Shown here: positions 31,858-39,388 of the stretch, piece after piece
Position numbering within the stretch: the first letter of the stretch is position 1
Layout: every line of letters starts with the position of its first letter
NCBI GenBank assembly: GCA_003389325.1
Contig: QQVE01000014.1
Span: 1 to 41,339 of the forward strand
Length of the DNA stretch: 41,339 nt
Direction of reading: 5' to 3'
From: Planctomycetota bacterium
GTDB lineage: Bacteria > Planctomycetota > Planctomycetia > Pirellulales > PALSA-1355
The notes under the pieces: generated by a model
The model's database searches: none
Told to the model about the DNA's origin: nothing
Seen by the model: only the letters and a program-made list of their open reading frames with translations
Translations under genes and position numbers: made by a program

Positions 31858-31926
31858 AACAACGCCAACGGCGCGCGGGGGCGCCTTTGGTCTCTGGCCT
31901 TTTTCCTCTGGCCTGCCTGTTCCAAC

Positions 31927-31957
31927 AAAAAAGCCCGATGTCGCGTGACACCGGGCT
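31927..31957 (-). terminator. Rho-independent terminator
   Basis: On the minus strand an 11-bp stem AGCCCGGTGTC/GACATCGGGCT (one G-U pair) with ACGC loop is followed by TTTTTT. It lies 266 bp past the stop of the gene ending at 32224, so that gene has a long 3' UTR or a separate small RNA ends here. Confidence 0.75.
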
Positions 31958-32223
31958 GGGCAGCCGGAGCAGACCTTGCGGCCAAGCGTCACAGGCGAGG
32001 GGGAGGCGCGGGCGGATTGCCTGCCGGCGACGTACGTCGGGGCGTACAACCGCTCGCGGGATTCCATCGCGAGTCTGCGTTGGGCCGTAAGAAGATCATG
32101 GCAGGAACCATCCGAAAAGGCGTTGGCCTTGGTGTGTCGCTGGCGCGATCCGCGCGGCAGGCGACCCTTCTAAACACCTAGACGCGGCCCAGGTTCCGGT
32201 GGTTCGCCGGAAATCGAGAAAGT

Positions 32224-32625
32224 TCACGTGAGGTACGGTAGGCGCGGCTTGCGATGACGGCGGCCGTGGCCATAGGGGATGGCCGCAATCTGAAACGCGT
32301 CGTCGTAGACGATGCGGCCCGGCATCTGCGTCGAACGCTTGCGCACCGGCACACCTTCTTCGCGCAGGATCGCCACCAGGTGCCAGATCTCGCGGACCAC
32401 GCCTGACCGCGACCGAAACCAGAAGATCGCCCGGCGATCGCGGACGTCGGTCCACGGTGCGGGCAGATTCCGATGAAACCATCGCAACGACTCGCGCAGC
32501 CACTGGCGCGACCAATCGCACATCTGTTCGCGCGAGGCGACCTGGTTGGCCGCCCAAAAAATACCCAGGGGCTGGCTGCTCAGGTCACAGTAGTACGGCG
32601 TTTCGAAGCGGACGTAGTTCGACAT
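32224..32625 (-). CDS. Hypothetical protein
   Basis: 133 aa, soluble, basic and Arg/Trp-rich. It begins MSNYVRFETPYYCDLSSQPLGIFWAANQV and contains WLRESLRWFHRNLPAPW, then RAIFWFRSRSGVVREIWHLVAILREEGVPV. No family recognised. ATG at 32625 is chosen because the frame further upstream is a shadow of the DUF3050 gene. A strong terminator lies downstream at 31927. Confidence 0.7.
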   Translation of the reverse strand: MSNYVRFETPYYCDLSSQPLGIFWAANQVASREQMCDWSRQWLRESLRWFHRNLPAPWTDVRDRRAIFWFRSRSGVVREIWHLVAILREEGVPVRKRSTQMPGRIVYDDAFQIAAIPYGHGRRHRKPRLPYLT

Positions 32626-32762
32626 GATGATTCCGTGACACGATGAAGCGAGCGCGAGCATCGCGCCTTCGCAAACATGGTGTCCAGACAGAGGCCATCG
32701 CCGCCGGGTTCGGTAGCGATTGGCAAGCCCGAAAGAAGAAGCGAAGCAGCCGCGCAAGCGTC

Positions 32763-33545
32763 CTACGCGCTGTGCAGAGAATCGGCCAGTGCCGTCTCGA
32801 CGCCGCCCCATAGACGCTCGCGCGAACGAAGCGCGCCGGCGGCGGCGTTTTCGGCGCGGCGCCAGTTGGCTTCGTCGATGCCGCACAGCAGGGCCACCAG
32901 GCGCTCGGCCATGGGGCCGTGTTGCTCGTCGTCCAGGTCGATGTGGCGGTGCAGGTAGTAGGTGAACCTGTCGAGCGAGCCGTCGGCCTGGACGCTCAAC
33001 TGCCGGACCATCTGGCGAAACAGGTCGGGCAGCAGCTCCTCGCGGCCGAAGGTGAACGTGGCGGCGATCGCGCACAGATCGCCCGAGTCGATCACGGCGA
33101 AGGTCTGCGTGACGAAATCGACGACCGCGCCGGGCGCCTTGGCGCTGTCGAGAGCCTGCGGCACGCTCGAGCCGGCGTGCAGCCGTTCGACGAAGCGTTC
33201 GACCGCGGAAGTATCGGCGCCGCACTGCTGCATGGCCCGCAGGTAGAGCTCGAAGTGGCTGGCGTAGCCGCCCTGGCCGTCTTCGTCGCTTTCTTCAGCC
33301 AGCACGATCTCGTTGACCAGCCGGCAGGCCTCGCGATTCTCCGGCGGCAGCCAGGGCGCGTGCACGGTGGTGAGCCGCTGCTGCAGCGTCTTCAAGAGCG
33401 ACATGAAATCCCACACCGCGAAGACGTGATGCTCCATGAACGTCCGCAGCGCCGGCAGCGAATCGATCCGCGCGTAGATTGCGTGCTCCAACAGCGATTG
33501 CCGCGTGGGCGCCAGGCGGGCCTGGATTCTCTCCGTCGATGTCAT
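32763..33545 (-). CDS. DUF3050 family protein (heme oxygenase-like fold)
   Basis: 260 aa. LRTFMEHHVFAVWDFMSLLKTLQQRLT at about 33-59 is the family hallmark, and further helices carry EIVLAEESDEDGQGGYASHFELYLRAM and HRHIDLDDEQHGPMAERLV with His and Glu positions like the metal ligands of heme-oxygenase-like diiron enzymes. The substrate is unknown. It is divergent from the DinB-family gene. Confidence 0.85.
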   Translation of the reverse strand: MTSTERIQARLAPTRQSLLEHAIYARIDSLPALRTFMEHHVFAVWDFMSLLKTLQQRLTTVHAPWLPPENREACRLVNEIVLAEESDEDGQGGYASHFELYLRAMQQCGADTSAVERFVERLHAGSSVPQALDSAKAPGAVVDFVTQTFAVIDSGDLCAIAATFTFGREELLPDLFRQMVRQLSVQADGSLDRFTYYLHRHIDLDDEQHGPMAERLVALLCGIDEANWRRAENAAAGALRSRERLWGGVETALADSLHSA

Positions 33546-33716
33546 CGGGCGGCTACTTCCGGTTCGGGCTCGGGCGGGTCGACAGGTGATTCTAGGCGAG
33601 TGGCGGCTGGCGGGGAATGGCCGGCGGCGAAAGCTTGCGTCGCGGTGCTGGGATGCGCGATGATGCGTGGCGGAAGCGGCCGTCGGTAGGAGTCAACACG
33701 TAGGAGCCAGGGACCC

Positions 33717-34244
33717 ATGCCATCCATTCCCAGCGACGAACTGGCTGCGGCGATCGGCCGCGATGCGGGCCATGAACTCGCCGACGCGATGAAGCGCATT
33801 CATCACTGCGTGGATCAGCTCACCGGCGAGCAGCTCTGGTGGCGCGAGGACGAATCGCAAAACAGCATCGCCAACCTGCTGCTGCACCTGGCCGGCAACC
33901 TGCGGCAGTGGATCATCTCCGGCTTAGGCGGTGTGGAGGACACGCGCAACCGGCCGGCGGAGTTCGCCGAGCGCAAACCGATCGGCGGCGACGAGCTCTT
34001 GCGGCAGTTGGACGAGGTCGTGCAGGAAGCACGCGAGGTACTCGCAAACATGACCGCGGCCGAGTTCCTGCGCGTGCGGAAGATCCAAGGCTTCGACGTG
34101 CGCGGATCGCGGGCCATGCTGGGCACCGTGTCGCACTTTCAAGGGCACACCCAGGAGATCATCCACATCACCCGGCACCTGCTCGGCGAGCGGTACCAGT
34201 TCTACTGGCAGCCGCAGACGCCCGAGCAGGGGGCGGCGGAGTAG
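33717..34244 (+). CDS. DinB/DUF1572 family protein
   Basis: 175 aa four-helix-bundle protein. RIHHCVDQLTGEQLWWR, NSIANLLLHLAGNLRQWI and HFQGHTQEIIHITRHLLG match the DinB-like superfamily, where His residues from helices two, three and four bind a metal. DinB-like members use bacillithiol or other thiols, or have unknown roles. AGGAG lies 13 bases upstream of ATG. It converges on the DegT gene after 16 bp. Confidence 0.85.
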   Translation: MPSIPSDELAAAIGRDAGHELADAMKRIHHCVDQLTGEQLWWREDESQNSIANLLLHLAGNLRQWIISGLGGVEDTRNRPAEFAERKPIGGDELLRQLDEVVQEAREVLANMTAAEFLRVRKIQGFDVRGSRAMLGTVSHFQGHTQEIIHITRHLLGERYQFYWQPQTPEQGAAE

Positions 34245-34260
34245 TTGGTCGGTTCCCGTT

Positions 34261-35490
34261 TCACTCGCCGCGCCACTCTGCCAGCTTCTCTCTCGCCTCG
34301 TACACCTTCGCAAACGCTCTCGCGATGTCGTCCATGTCGTCGCGGGGGCCGAGGAAGATGGACTGCTCGAGCCACACGGATTGCTCGCGGCAGAGGCGGT
34401 CGCTGTGGGGGCAGGGGGGGAAGGTGAGGCGGTCCTTGACGCCGGGCAGGTAGGGGCCGAAGGCTTTGTGCTGGAACATCGGCTGCTCGTTGAGCGAGAA
34501 ACCGTAGCCGGCCACGCAGGGGATGCCTTCGGCACAGAGGGCGGCGATCACCGCTTCGCGCGCGGCGCCGAACGCCTCGGCGTCGAGACGCAGCATGAAT
34601 AGATGAAACGAATTGCGGGTGCAGGCCTCGGGGCGCTGCTGCGGATGGATGCCGGGCAGGTGCGCGAGCTTTTCGGCCAGGTAGCGGCCGTTGGCGTCGC
34701 GCGTGGCGGTTTGACCTTCGAGGCGTTCGAGCTGCGCGTTGAGCAGCGCGCCTTGCAGTTCGCCCAGGCGGTAGTTGCCCGAGATCACGTGGTGCTCGTA
34801 CCACACGCCCTCGGGCACGCGGCCGCAGTTGTGCATCGAGCGGCAGGCGGCGGCCAGCGCGTCGTCGTTCGTGGTGAGGATGCCGCCTTCGCCGCTGGTG
34901 AGGTTCTTGCTCGACTGAAACGAAAACGACCCGATGTCGCCCAGGCTGCCGGCCGGCTGGTCGCGATAGGTCGCGCCGTGGGCGTGGGCGGCGTCTTCGA
35001 TCACCAGCAGGTTATGCTGCTTGGCAATGGCGTTGATCGCGTCCATGTCGGCCACTTGCCCGGCGAAGTGCACGGGGATCACCGCCCGGGTGCGCGGCGT
35101 GATGGCGGTCTCGAAAGCCTTCGGGTCGAGATTATAGGTCTCCAGCTCGACGTCGGCGAACACGGGCACCATGTTCGCTTCGACCACGGCCGAGGCAGTG
35201 GAGAAGAACGTGTAGGGCGGAATGATCACTTCGCTCTCGGCCTCCAGGCCCGCGGCCAGCAGGGCCAGCCGCAAGGAGACCGTGCCGTTGGCCACGGCGA
35301 TGCCGTGCCGGCAACCGTGCATGCGGGCAAAGTTCTCTTCGAACTGGGCGACTTCGCTGCCGTCGAGCCGACCCCAGCGGCCCGAGCGCAACGCGGCCAG
35401 CACACGTGCTTCTTCGTCCGATCCGAACACGGGCCAGGTGGTGAAGGGAGTGTCGCGGACGGGCGAGCCGCCGAACAGGGCGAGAGACAT
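34261..35490 (-). CDS. DegT/DnrJ/EryC1/StrS family PLP aminotransferase
   Basis: 409 aa. The PLP lysine is Lys195 in FSFQSSKNLTSGEGG, with Asp166 in IEDAAHAHG and the early PPYTFFSTASAV motif. The family makes amino sugars or amino cyclitols from keto sugars using glutamate or glutamine, in the cytoplasm. The start has no Shine-Dalgarno; a C-rich leader with G-runs on the other strand precedes it (35491-35521). It lies 31 bp after the GNAT gene on the same strand and may be co-transcribed with it. Confidence 0.9.
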   Translation of the reverse strand: MSLALFGGSPVRDTPFTTWPVFGSDEEARVLAALRSGRWGRLDGSEVAQFEENFARMHGCRHGIAVANGTVSLRLALLAAGLEAESEVIIPPYTFFSTASAVVEANMVPVFADVELETYNLDPKAFETAITPRTRAVIPVHFAGQVADMDAINAIAKQHNLLVIEDAAHAHGATYRDQPAGSLGDIGSFSFQSSKNLTSGEGGILTTNDDALAAACRSMHNCGRVPEGVWYEHHVISGNYRLGELQGALLNAQLERLEGQTATRDANGRYLAEKLAHLPGIHPQQRPEACTRNSFHLFMLRLDAEAFGAAREAVIAALCAEGIPCVAGYGFSLNEQPMFQHKAFGPYLPGVKDRLTFPPCPHSDRLCREQSVWLEQSIFLGPRDDMDDIARAFAKVYEAREKLAEWRGE

Positions 35491-35521
35491 GGGGTAGGGG
35501 TTGGGGGTTGGGGATTAGGGG
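35491..35521 (-). promoter_or_regulatory. C-rich leader, G-quadruplex-capable on the plus strand
   Basis: On the plus strand five runs of four or five G separated by TA, TT, TT and ATTA. Read on the minus strand it is a C-rich leader ending CCCCTACCCCATG with no ribosome binding site. It fills the whole gap between the stop at 35522 and the DegT start. Confidence 0.7.
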
Positions 35522-36136
35522 TTAGGAATCGGTGAAACGCTGGCCGAGGTACAGGTCGTCGGCGGTGCGGGCCAGTTCGTGGAAGCCGAGGCGAGCGTAG
35601 AAGGCTTGGGCGTCGGTGTTCTTGAGGCTCACGGCGAGGTGGGCGCCGGGGGAGCCGCGCTGGGCGAGGGCTTTCACTTGTTGCTGCATCATCTGGCGGC
35701 CGATGCCTTGGCCGCGGACGCGCTCGAGCAGGTCGATGTGCATGTGCGACGGATACGAGGCGTAGGGCTCGGGACAAAAATACTCGGGATGATGATACCA
35801 GGAATGGACGTGTTCGGCGCGCGTCCAGGTGGCGGGATCGCCGGCAGGGTAGGGGAATTGCTCGCAGAGCGCGGGCCGCCAGCGGCGATCGTACTGCTGG
35901 TAGAACGCGCGGGAATCGAGCGCCGCCAGGCAATAGCCGCACACGCCTTGTTCATCTTCGACCACCAGGCTCAGCTCGGGCTCGAAGGCCAGGTAGGGGC
36001 CGACAAAGATGCGGCCCAACGCATCGGGATCGTCGCGATAGAACGGCTCGCCGTCGCGGCCGTGATCGCCGGTTTTCAGGCACACGTAGTAGGCCGCCGC
36101 CTGATCTTCGGGTCGTGCGAGGCGGACGGTGGGCAT
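35522..36136 (-). CDS. GNAT family N-acetyltransferase
   Basis: 204 aa. The acetyl-CoA loop is ERVRGQGIGRQMMQQ (about 138-152), preceded by HMHIDLL and followed by LAVSLKNTDAQAFYARLGFHEL, the classic GNAT end. Overall layout, with an N-terminal YYVCLKTGDHGRDG and a middle HSWYHHPEYFCP, resembles acetyltransferases related to the C-terminal domain of O-GlcNAcase. The start has a C-rich leader, not a Shine-Dalgarno. The neighbouring GH20-like gene hints at amino-sugar substrates. Confidence 0.88.
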   Translation of the reverse strand: MPTVRLARPEDQAAAYYVCLKTGDHGRDGEPFYRDDPDALGRIFVGPYLAFEPELSLVVEDEQGVCGYCLAALDSRAFYQQYDRRWRPALCEQFPYPAGDPATWTRAEHVHSWYHHPEYFCPEPYASYPSHMHIDLLERVRGQGIGRQMMQQQVKALAQRGSPGAHLAVSLKNTDAQAFYARLGFHELARTADDLYLGQRFTDS

Positions 36137-36161
36137 GAGGGGTTGGGGGGCTGGGATTGGG
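36137..36161 (-). promoter_or_regulatory. Second C-rich leader
   Basis: Before the GNAT ATG the minus strand reads CCCAACCCCTCATG at its end, with runs of four, six, three and three G on the plus strand. It resembles the leader of the DegT gene and also lacks a ribosome binding site. Confidence 0.6.
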
Positions 36162-36247
36162 AGTTACGTAAAGAACCGCTCTGCCTGGGAGGGACGCCGG
36201 CGCTCGATGGCATTCGGCTACGTGGGGGGATATTATCGAAAGCTGGT

Positions 36248-36277
36248 TTGCCGGCCCTGTTGAGTTCCCAGTATATC
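36248..36277 (+). promoter_or_regulatory. Possible promoter of the GH20-like gene
   Basis: TTGCCG (36248-36253), an 18-bp spacer and TATATC (36272-36277). It would start transcription near 36284, leaving a short leader with GGAGAG before the ATG at 36298. Confidence 0.4.
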
Positions 36278-36297
36278 GCATGCCCTCGGAGAGTTGG

Positions 36298-38874
36298 ATG
36301 ACGCGCACGTTCTTTAATCGGTCGGTCATGGCCACAGCGATCTTGCTGGGGATTTCGGCGAGCGCGGTGGGGGGCGACGAGCGCCGGCCCGAGGATTTGG
36401 GAGTGATCCCGACGCCGCAGGAAGTGATCTGGACCGACGAGACGCTGGTGCTCGACGCGGGCACGAAGATCGTGCTGGCCGAAGAGCCCAGCGCCGGCGC
36501 AAAGTTCGCCGCGGCAAACCTGATCGAGCGGCTGGCCGAGCAAACGGGCGTCAAGCTCGAGATTGCCGACGCGGCCAAGGCGCCGAAGCTGATCGCGATC
36601 GGCAATCCCAAGAACGACGCGCGCGTGGCCGAGTTGATGAAGCGTTACGGCCTGGAGCTCACCGAAGCAATGGCGGCCGAAGGCTATGTGCTGGGTATCG
36701 GCAGCGCGGGCATCGTGATCGGAGCGGAAAGCGACCGGGGACTGCTCTACGGCACGACGACGCTGCGGCAGATGCTGTTGGCCGGGGGCAAGAACCAGCC
36801 GCTGCCGGCGGTGCGGGTGCGCGACTGGCCGCAAATGGCGATGCGCGGCATTCACGACGAGTTCAGCTACGGCCAGGTCTCCACGATGGAGAACTTCAAG
36901 GACATGATCCGCTTTCTGGCCGAGTACAAGATGAACACGCTGATCTTCTATTTCGAAGACACGTTTCGCTTTCAAAACTATCCGACCGTCGGCGAGGGCC
37001 GCGGGGCGATGACCCGCGAGCAGGTCGACGAGCTGGAGGCGTTTGCCAAGCCGCTGGGCGTCGAGATCTTTCCGGTGTTCGAGATGCTGGGCAACCAGGG
37101 GGCGCTGTTGATGCTGGACGAGGTGCGCCCTTTTGCCGAGTACCCGGGCGCCCATTCGTTTTCGCTGGACGACGACGCGTTCAATTTCTTGGCCACCTGC
37201 TTTCGCGAGATGGCCGACACGTTCGACTCGCGCTACTTTCACGCTGGGCTCGACGAGTCGTGGGACCTGGGATTCGGCAAGAGCGAAGAGCGGGTGAATG
37301 AAGTCGGACGCGGCCCGGCGCATGCGGCCCACTATCGGCGGATCAACGAGCTGCTGAAGAGCCGCGGCAAGACGATGATCATGTACGGCGACATCATTCT
37401 CAACTATCCCGAGATTCTCGACCTGATCCCCAAGGACATCGTGCTGATGGACTGGCAGTACCACGCGGCCGACCACTATCCCACGGTCGACGTGCTGGGC
37501 TCCAAGGGTTTCCCGATCCTGGTGTTGCCGGGCATGAGCAACTGGGACCGCATCTTCCCCGAGATGTCCAAGGCGATGATCAACATCCGCAACTTCACGC
37601 TCGACTGCTACCGCCAGCCGCACGCGCTGGGCTCGATCACCTCGACCTGGGGCGACAACGGCTCGAAGAACTTGCGCGAGTTGCTGTACTACGGCTACGC
37701 CTACGGGGCCGAGGTGACCTGGTCGCCCGATTCGACCGACGTGTCGAGCTACGCCGACCGCTTCTTCACCCAGTGGAACGGCCCGGGCACGGCGGCCTAC
37801 TTCGAGGCGATCTACGCCTTGCTGGAGGATTGGCCCTGGTGGTACCCGATGCTCGACTACTTCCGCCACCCGTTCCTGCCGCGCAAGGACGAAAAGCCGC
37901 ACACCACGCAGGAGCTATACCGGGTGTACGAGGACGCCCGCACGGCCCAGAAGCTGTGCGACATTCTGCAGCCGCTGGTCGTGCGGCGTAAGGGCGATGT
38001 CGACTACCTGCGCTACTGTGCGCGGATGCACGAGCACTACGTGAAGAGCCAGCGGCTGGTGGCCGACCTGAATGCGTTCGACGCCGAGACGGCTTCGAGC
38101 GAGGAGTTCGCGGCGGCGAAGGCTGAGTTCCTGCAGCGGATCGGTGCGGTGCGCGACGAGACGGCCGACCTGCGCGACACGTTTCGCGAGTTATGGCTGC
38201 GGACCAACCTGCCGGCCAACTTGCACTATGCGATCGACGAGTACAACGCGATGGTGAAGGTGTGGGACGACGCGGCCGAGCGGGCGAAGCAGGGGGTGTT
38301 TGCGTACGATCCGCGGCCGGACGCCGAGTTTATCTATCACCCCGAAGCGTTCGAGGGCGATCCCGTGCAGCACGCCTTGTTCCGCAAGGAGATCGAGCTC
38401 GACCCGAGTGAAGTCGACGCCGCTGGCCTGCAAGTGCAGGGGGATACGCACGTGAAGCTCTACGTCAACGGTCACGAGATCGGCGAGCAGTTCGCCCGGC
38501 GGAATCTCTCGGCACCGGTGAATCCGAAGCTGCTGGCGGTGTACGACATCAAGCCGTACTTGCGCAAGGGGCGGAACGTGATCGCGGTCGACGCCCGCGG
38601 CTACGGCACGATGAACGACGAACTGGAGCCCGGCGGCCCGGAGCGCAGCGGCGGGTTTCACCTGTATGGCGAGATCCGCGACGCCGACGGCGGAGTGCGG
38701 CCGATCGCCTCGAACTCGACCTGGAAGGTGAGCGCCGAAGCCCCCGCCGGCTGGACGAAGCCCGACTTCGACGACGCCGATTGGGCCGCGGCCAAGCCTG
38801 ATTCGGAACCGAGTGTGTGGGTGACGTATCCGGATTTCGACGCGGGCTTGCGCGGGTTTAGTGATATTCGGTAG
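36298..38874 (+). CDS. Exported glycoside hydrolase family 20-like beta-N-acetylhexosaminidase
   Basis: 858 aa. Signal peptide to about residue 26. An N-terminal zincin-like domain (IPTPQEVIWTDETL to GLLYGTTTLRQML) is followed by the catalytic TIM barrel, with DWPQMAMRGIHDEFS, the catalytic Asp319-Glu320 in HAGLDESWDLG, and TSTWGDNGS. The C-terminal part has a galactose-binding-like beta domain (HVKLYVNGHEIGEQF, KPDFDDADWAAAKPDSEPS). It should release terminal N-acetylhexosamine from glycans outside the cytoplasm. ATG at 36298 follows GGAGAG; an ATG at 36280 is in frame. The adjacent GNAT and aminotransferase genes run the other way. Confidence 0.88.
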   Translation: MTRTFFNRSVMATAILLGISASAVGGDERRPEDLGVIPTPQEVIWTDETLVLDAGTKIVLAEEPSAGAKFAAANLIERLAEQTGVKLEIADAAKAPKLIAIGNPKNDARVAELMKRYGLELTEAMAAEGYVLGIGSAGIVIGAESDRGLLYGTTTLRQMLLAGGKNQPLPAVRVRDWPQMAMRGIHDEFSYGQVSTMENFKDMIRFLAEYKMNTLIFYFEDTFRFQNYPTVGEGRGAMTREQVDELEAFAKPLGVEIFPVFEMLGNQGALLMLDEVRPFAEYPGAHSFSLDDDAFNFLATCFREMADTFDSRYFHAGLDESWDLGFGKSEERVNEVGRGPAHAAHYRRINELLKSRGKTMIMYGDIILNYPEILDLIPKDIVLMDWQYHAADHYPTVDVLGSKGFPILVLPGMSNWDRIFPEMSKAMINIRNFTLDCYRQPHALGSITSTWGDNGSKNLRELLYYGYAYGAEVTWSPDSTDVSSYADRFFTQWNGPGTAAYFEAIYALLEDWPWWYPMLDYFRHPFLPRKDEKPHTTQELYRVYEDARTAQKLCDILQPLVVRRKGDVDYLRYCARMHEHYVKSQRLVADLNAFDAETASSEEFAAAKAEFLQRIGAVRDETADLRDTFRELWLRTNLPANLHYAIDEYNAMVKVWDDAAERAKQGVFAYDPRPDAEFIYHPEAFEGDPVQHALFRKEIELDPSEVDAAGLQVQGDTHVKLYVNGHEIGEQFARRNLSAPVNPKLLAVYDIKPYLRKGRNVIAVDARGYGTMNDELEPGGPERSGGFHLYGEIRDADGGVRPIASNSTWKVSAEAPAGWTKPDFDDADWAAAKPDSEPSVWVTYPDFDAGLRGFSDIR

Positions 38875-38909
38875 GGCCGTCGCTTCGCCGACCCAAGCTA
38901 GGTAAGCCT

Positions 38910-39362
38910 ATGTCGGACAACTGGCTGCAGCTTGTACCAACTGATCCTACGTATCGACCCTCCGCAGAGGCCGCTGATCGGGCGCGTGCGTTGCTGCTCT
39001 TATTCGCTCCAGACTCGCAAGAGACAAGCATCAACTTCTACGATTCAATCCGATTCATTCATCCAAGTGCGAATTGGTCTGGCGTTCGGTGCCCGATTTG
39101 CCATGCGGATGCTCAGGAGTGGTGGTCCGAGGTTGTGAACTCCGCGTATCCGTCCGGCGTGTTCTCAGATCTGAACGTCATCGCCCCGTGCTGCGGCGCT
39201 ACCGTATCGCTGAATGCCATGGAATACTTATGGCCAGCCGCATTTGGCAGCTTCATGCTGGACGCGATGAATCCCAATATCCCGAATCTCAGTGATGAGC
39301 AGTTGCATCAACTCGAAAGCTGCCTTCGTTGCAGGTTGAAGTGTGTATGGGCACACATCTGA
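38910..39362 (+). CDS. Hypothetical cysteine-rich small protein of lower GC content
   Basis: 150 aa. Putative zinc knuckles are VRCPICHAD and IAPCCGATVS, with CLRCRLKC near the C-terminus. LSDEQLHQLESCLRCRLKCVWAHI at the end resembles uncharacterised bacterial proteins with a final WAH motif. GC is lower and codon use less biased than in the neighbours, which suggests later acquisition. It ends 26 bp before the FAD oxidoreductase gene on the same strand. Confidence 0.65.
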   Translation: MSDNWLQLVPTDPTYRPSAEAADRARALLLLFAPDSQETSINFYDSIRFIHPSANWSGVRCPICHADAQEWWSEVVNSAYPSGVFSDLNVIAPCCGATVSLNAMEYLWPAAFGSFMLDAMNPNIPNLSDEQLHQLESCLRCRLKCVWAHI

Positions 39363-39388
39363 CGATCGACAAACCCGTGGACGCCGCC

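Larger units (their letters stand above)
31480..32223. other. Long non-coding gap rich in palindromes
   Basis: 744 bp without a supported gene. It holds three inverted repeats (31515-31534, 31550-31644, 31763-31857), a low-complexity GTGGTCAGTGGCTAGTGGCC stretch (31706-31736), a run of TCTGGCCT words (31884-31917), and a strong minus-strand terminator at 31927-31957 preceded by a structured 266-bp stretch. Confidence 0.6.

Noticed and set aside
31927..32223. 6S RNA, SRP RNA or RNase P RNA upstream of the terminator
   Set aside because: None of the conserved core motifs I know for these RNAs is visible, so only an unspecified small RNA is proposed.
36076..37902. Long open frame on the minus strand opposite the GH20-like gene
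   Set aside because: It is a product of high-GC codon bias; the plus-strand frame has a signal peptide, catalytic motifs and full-length family layout.
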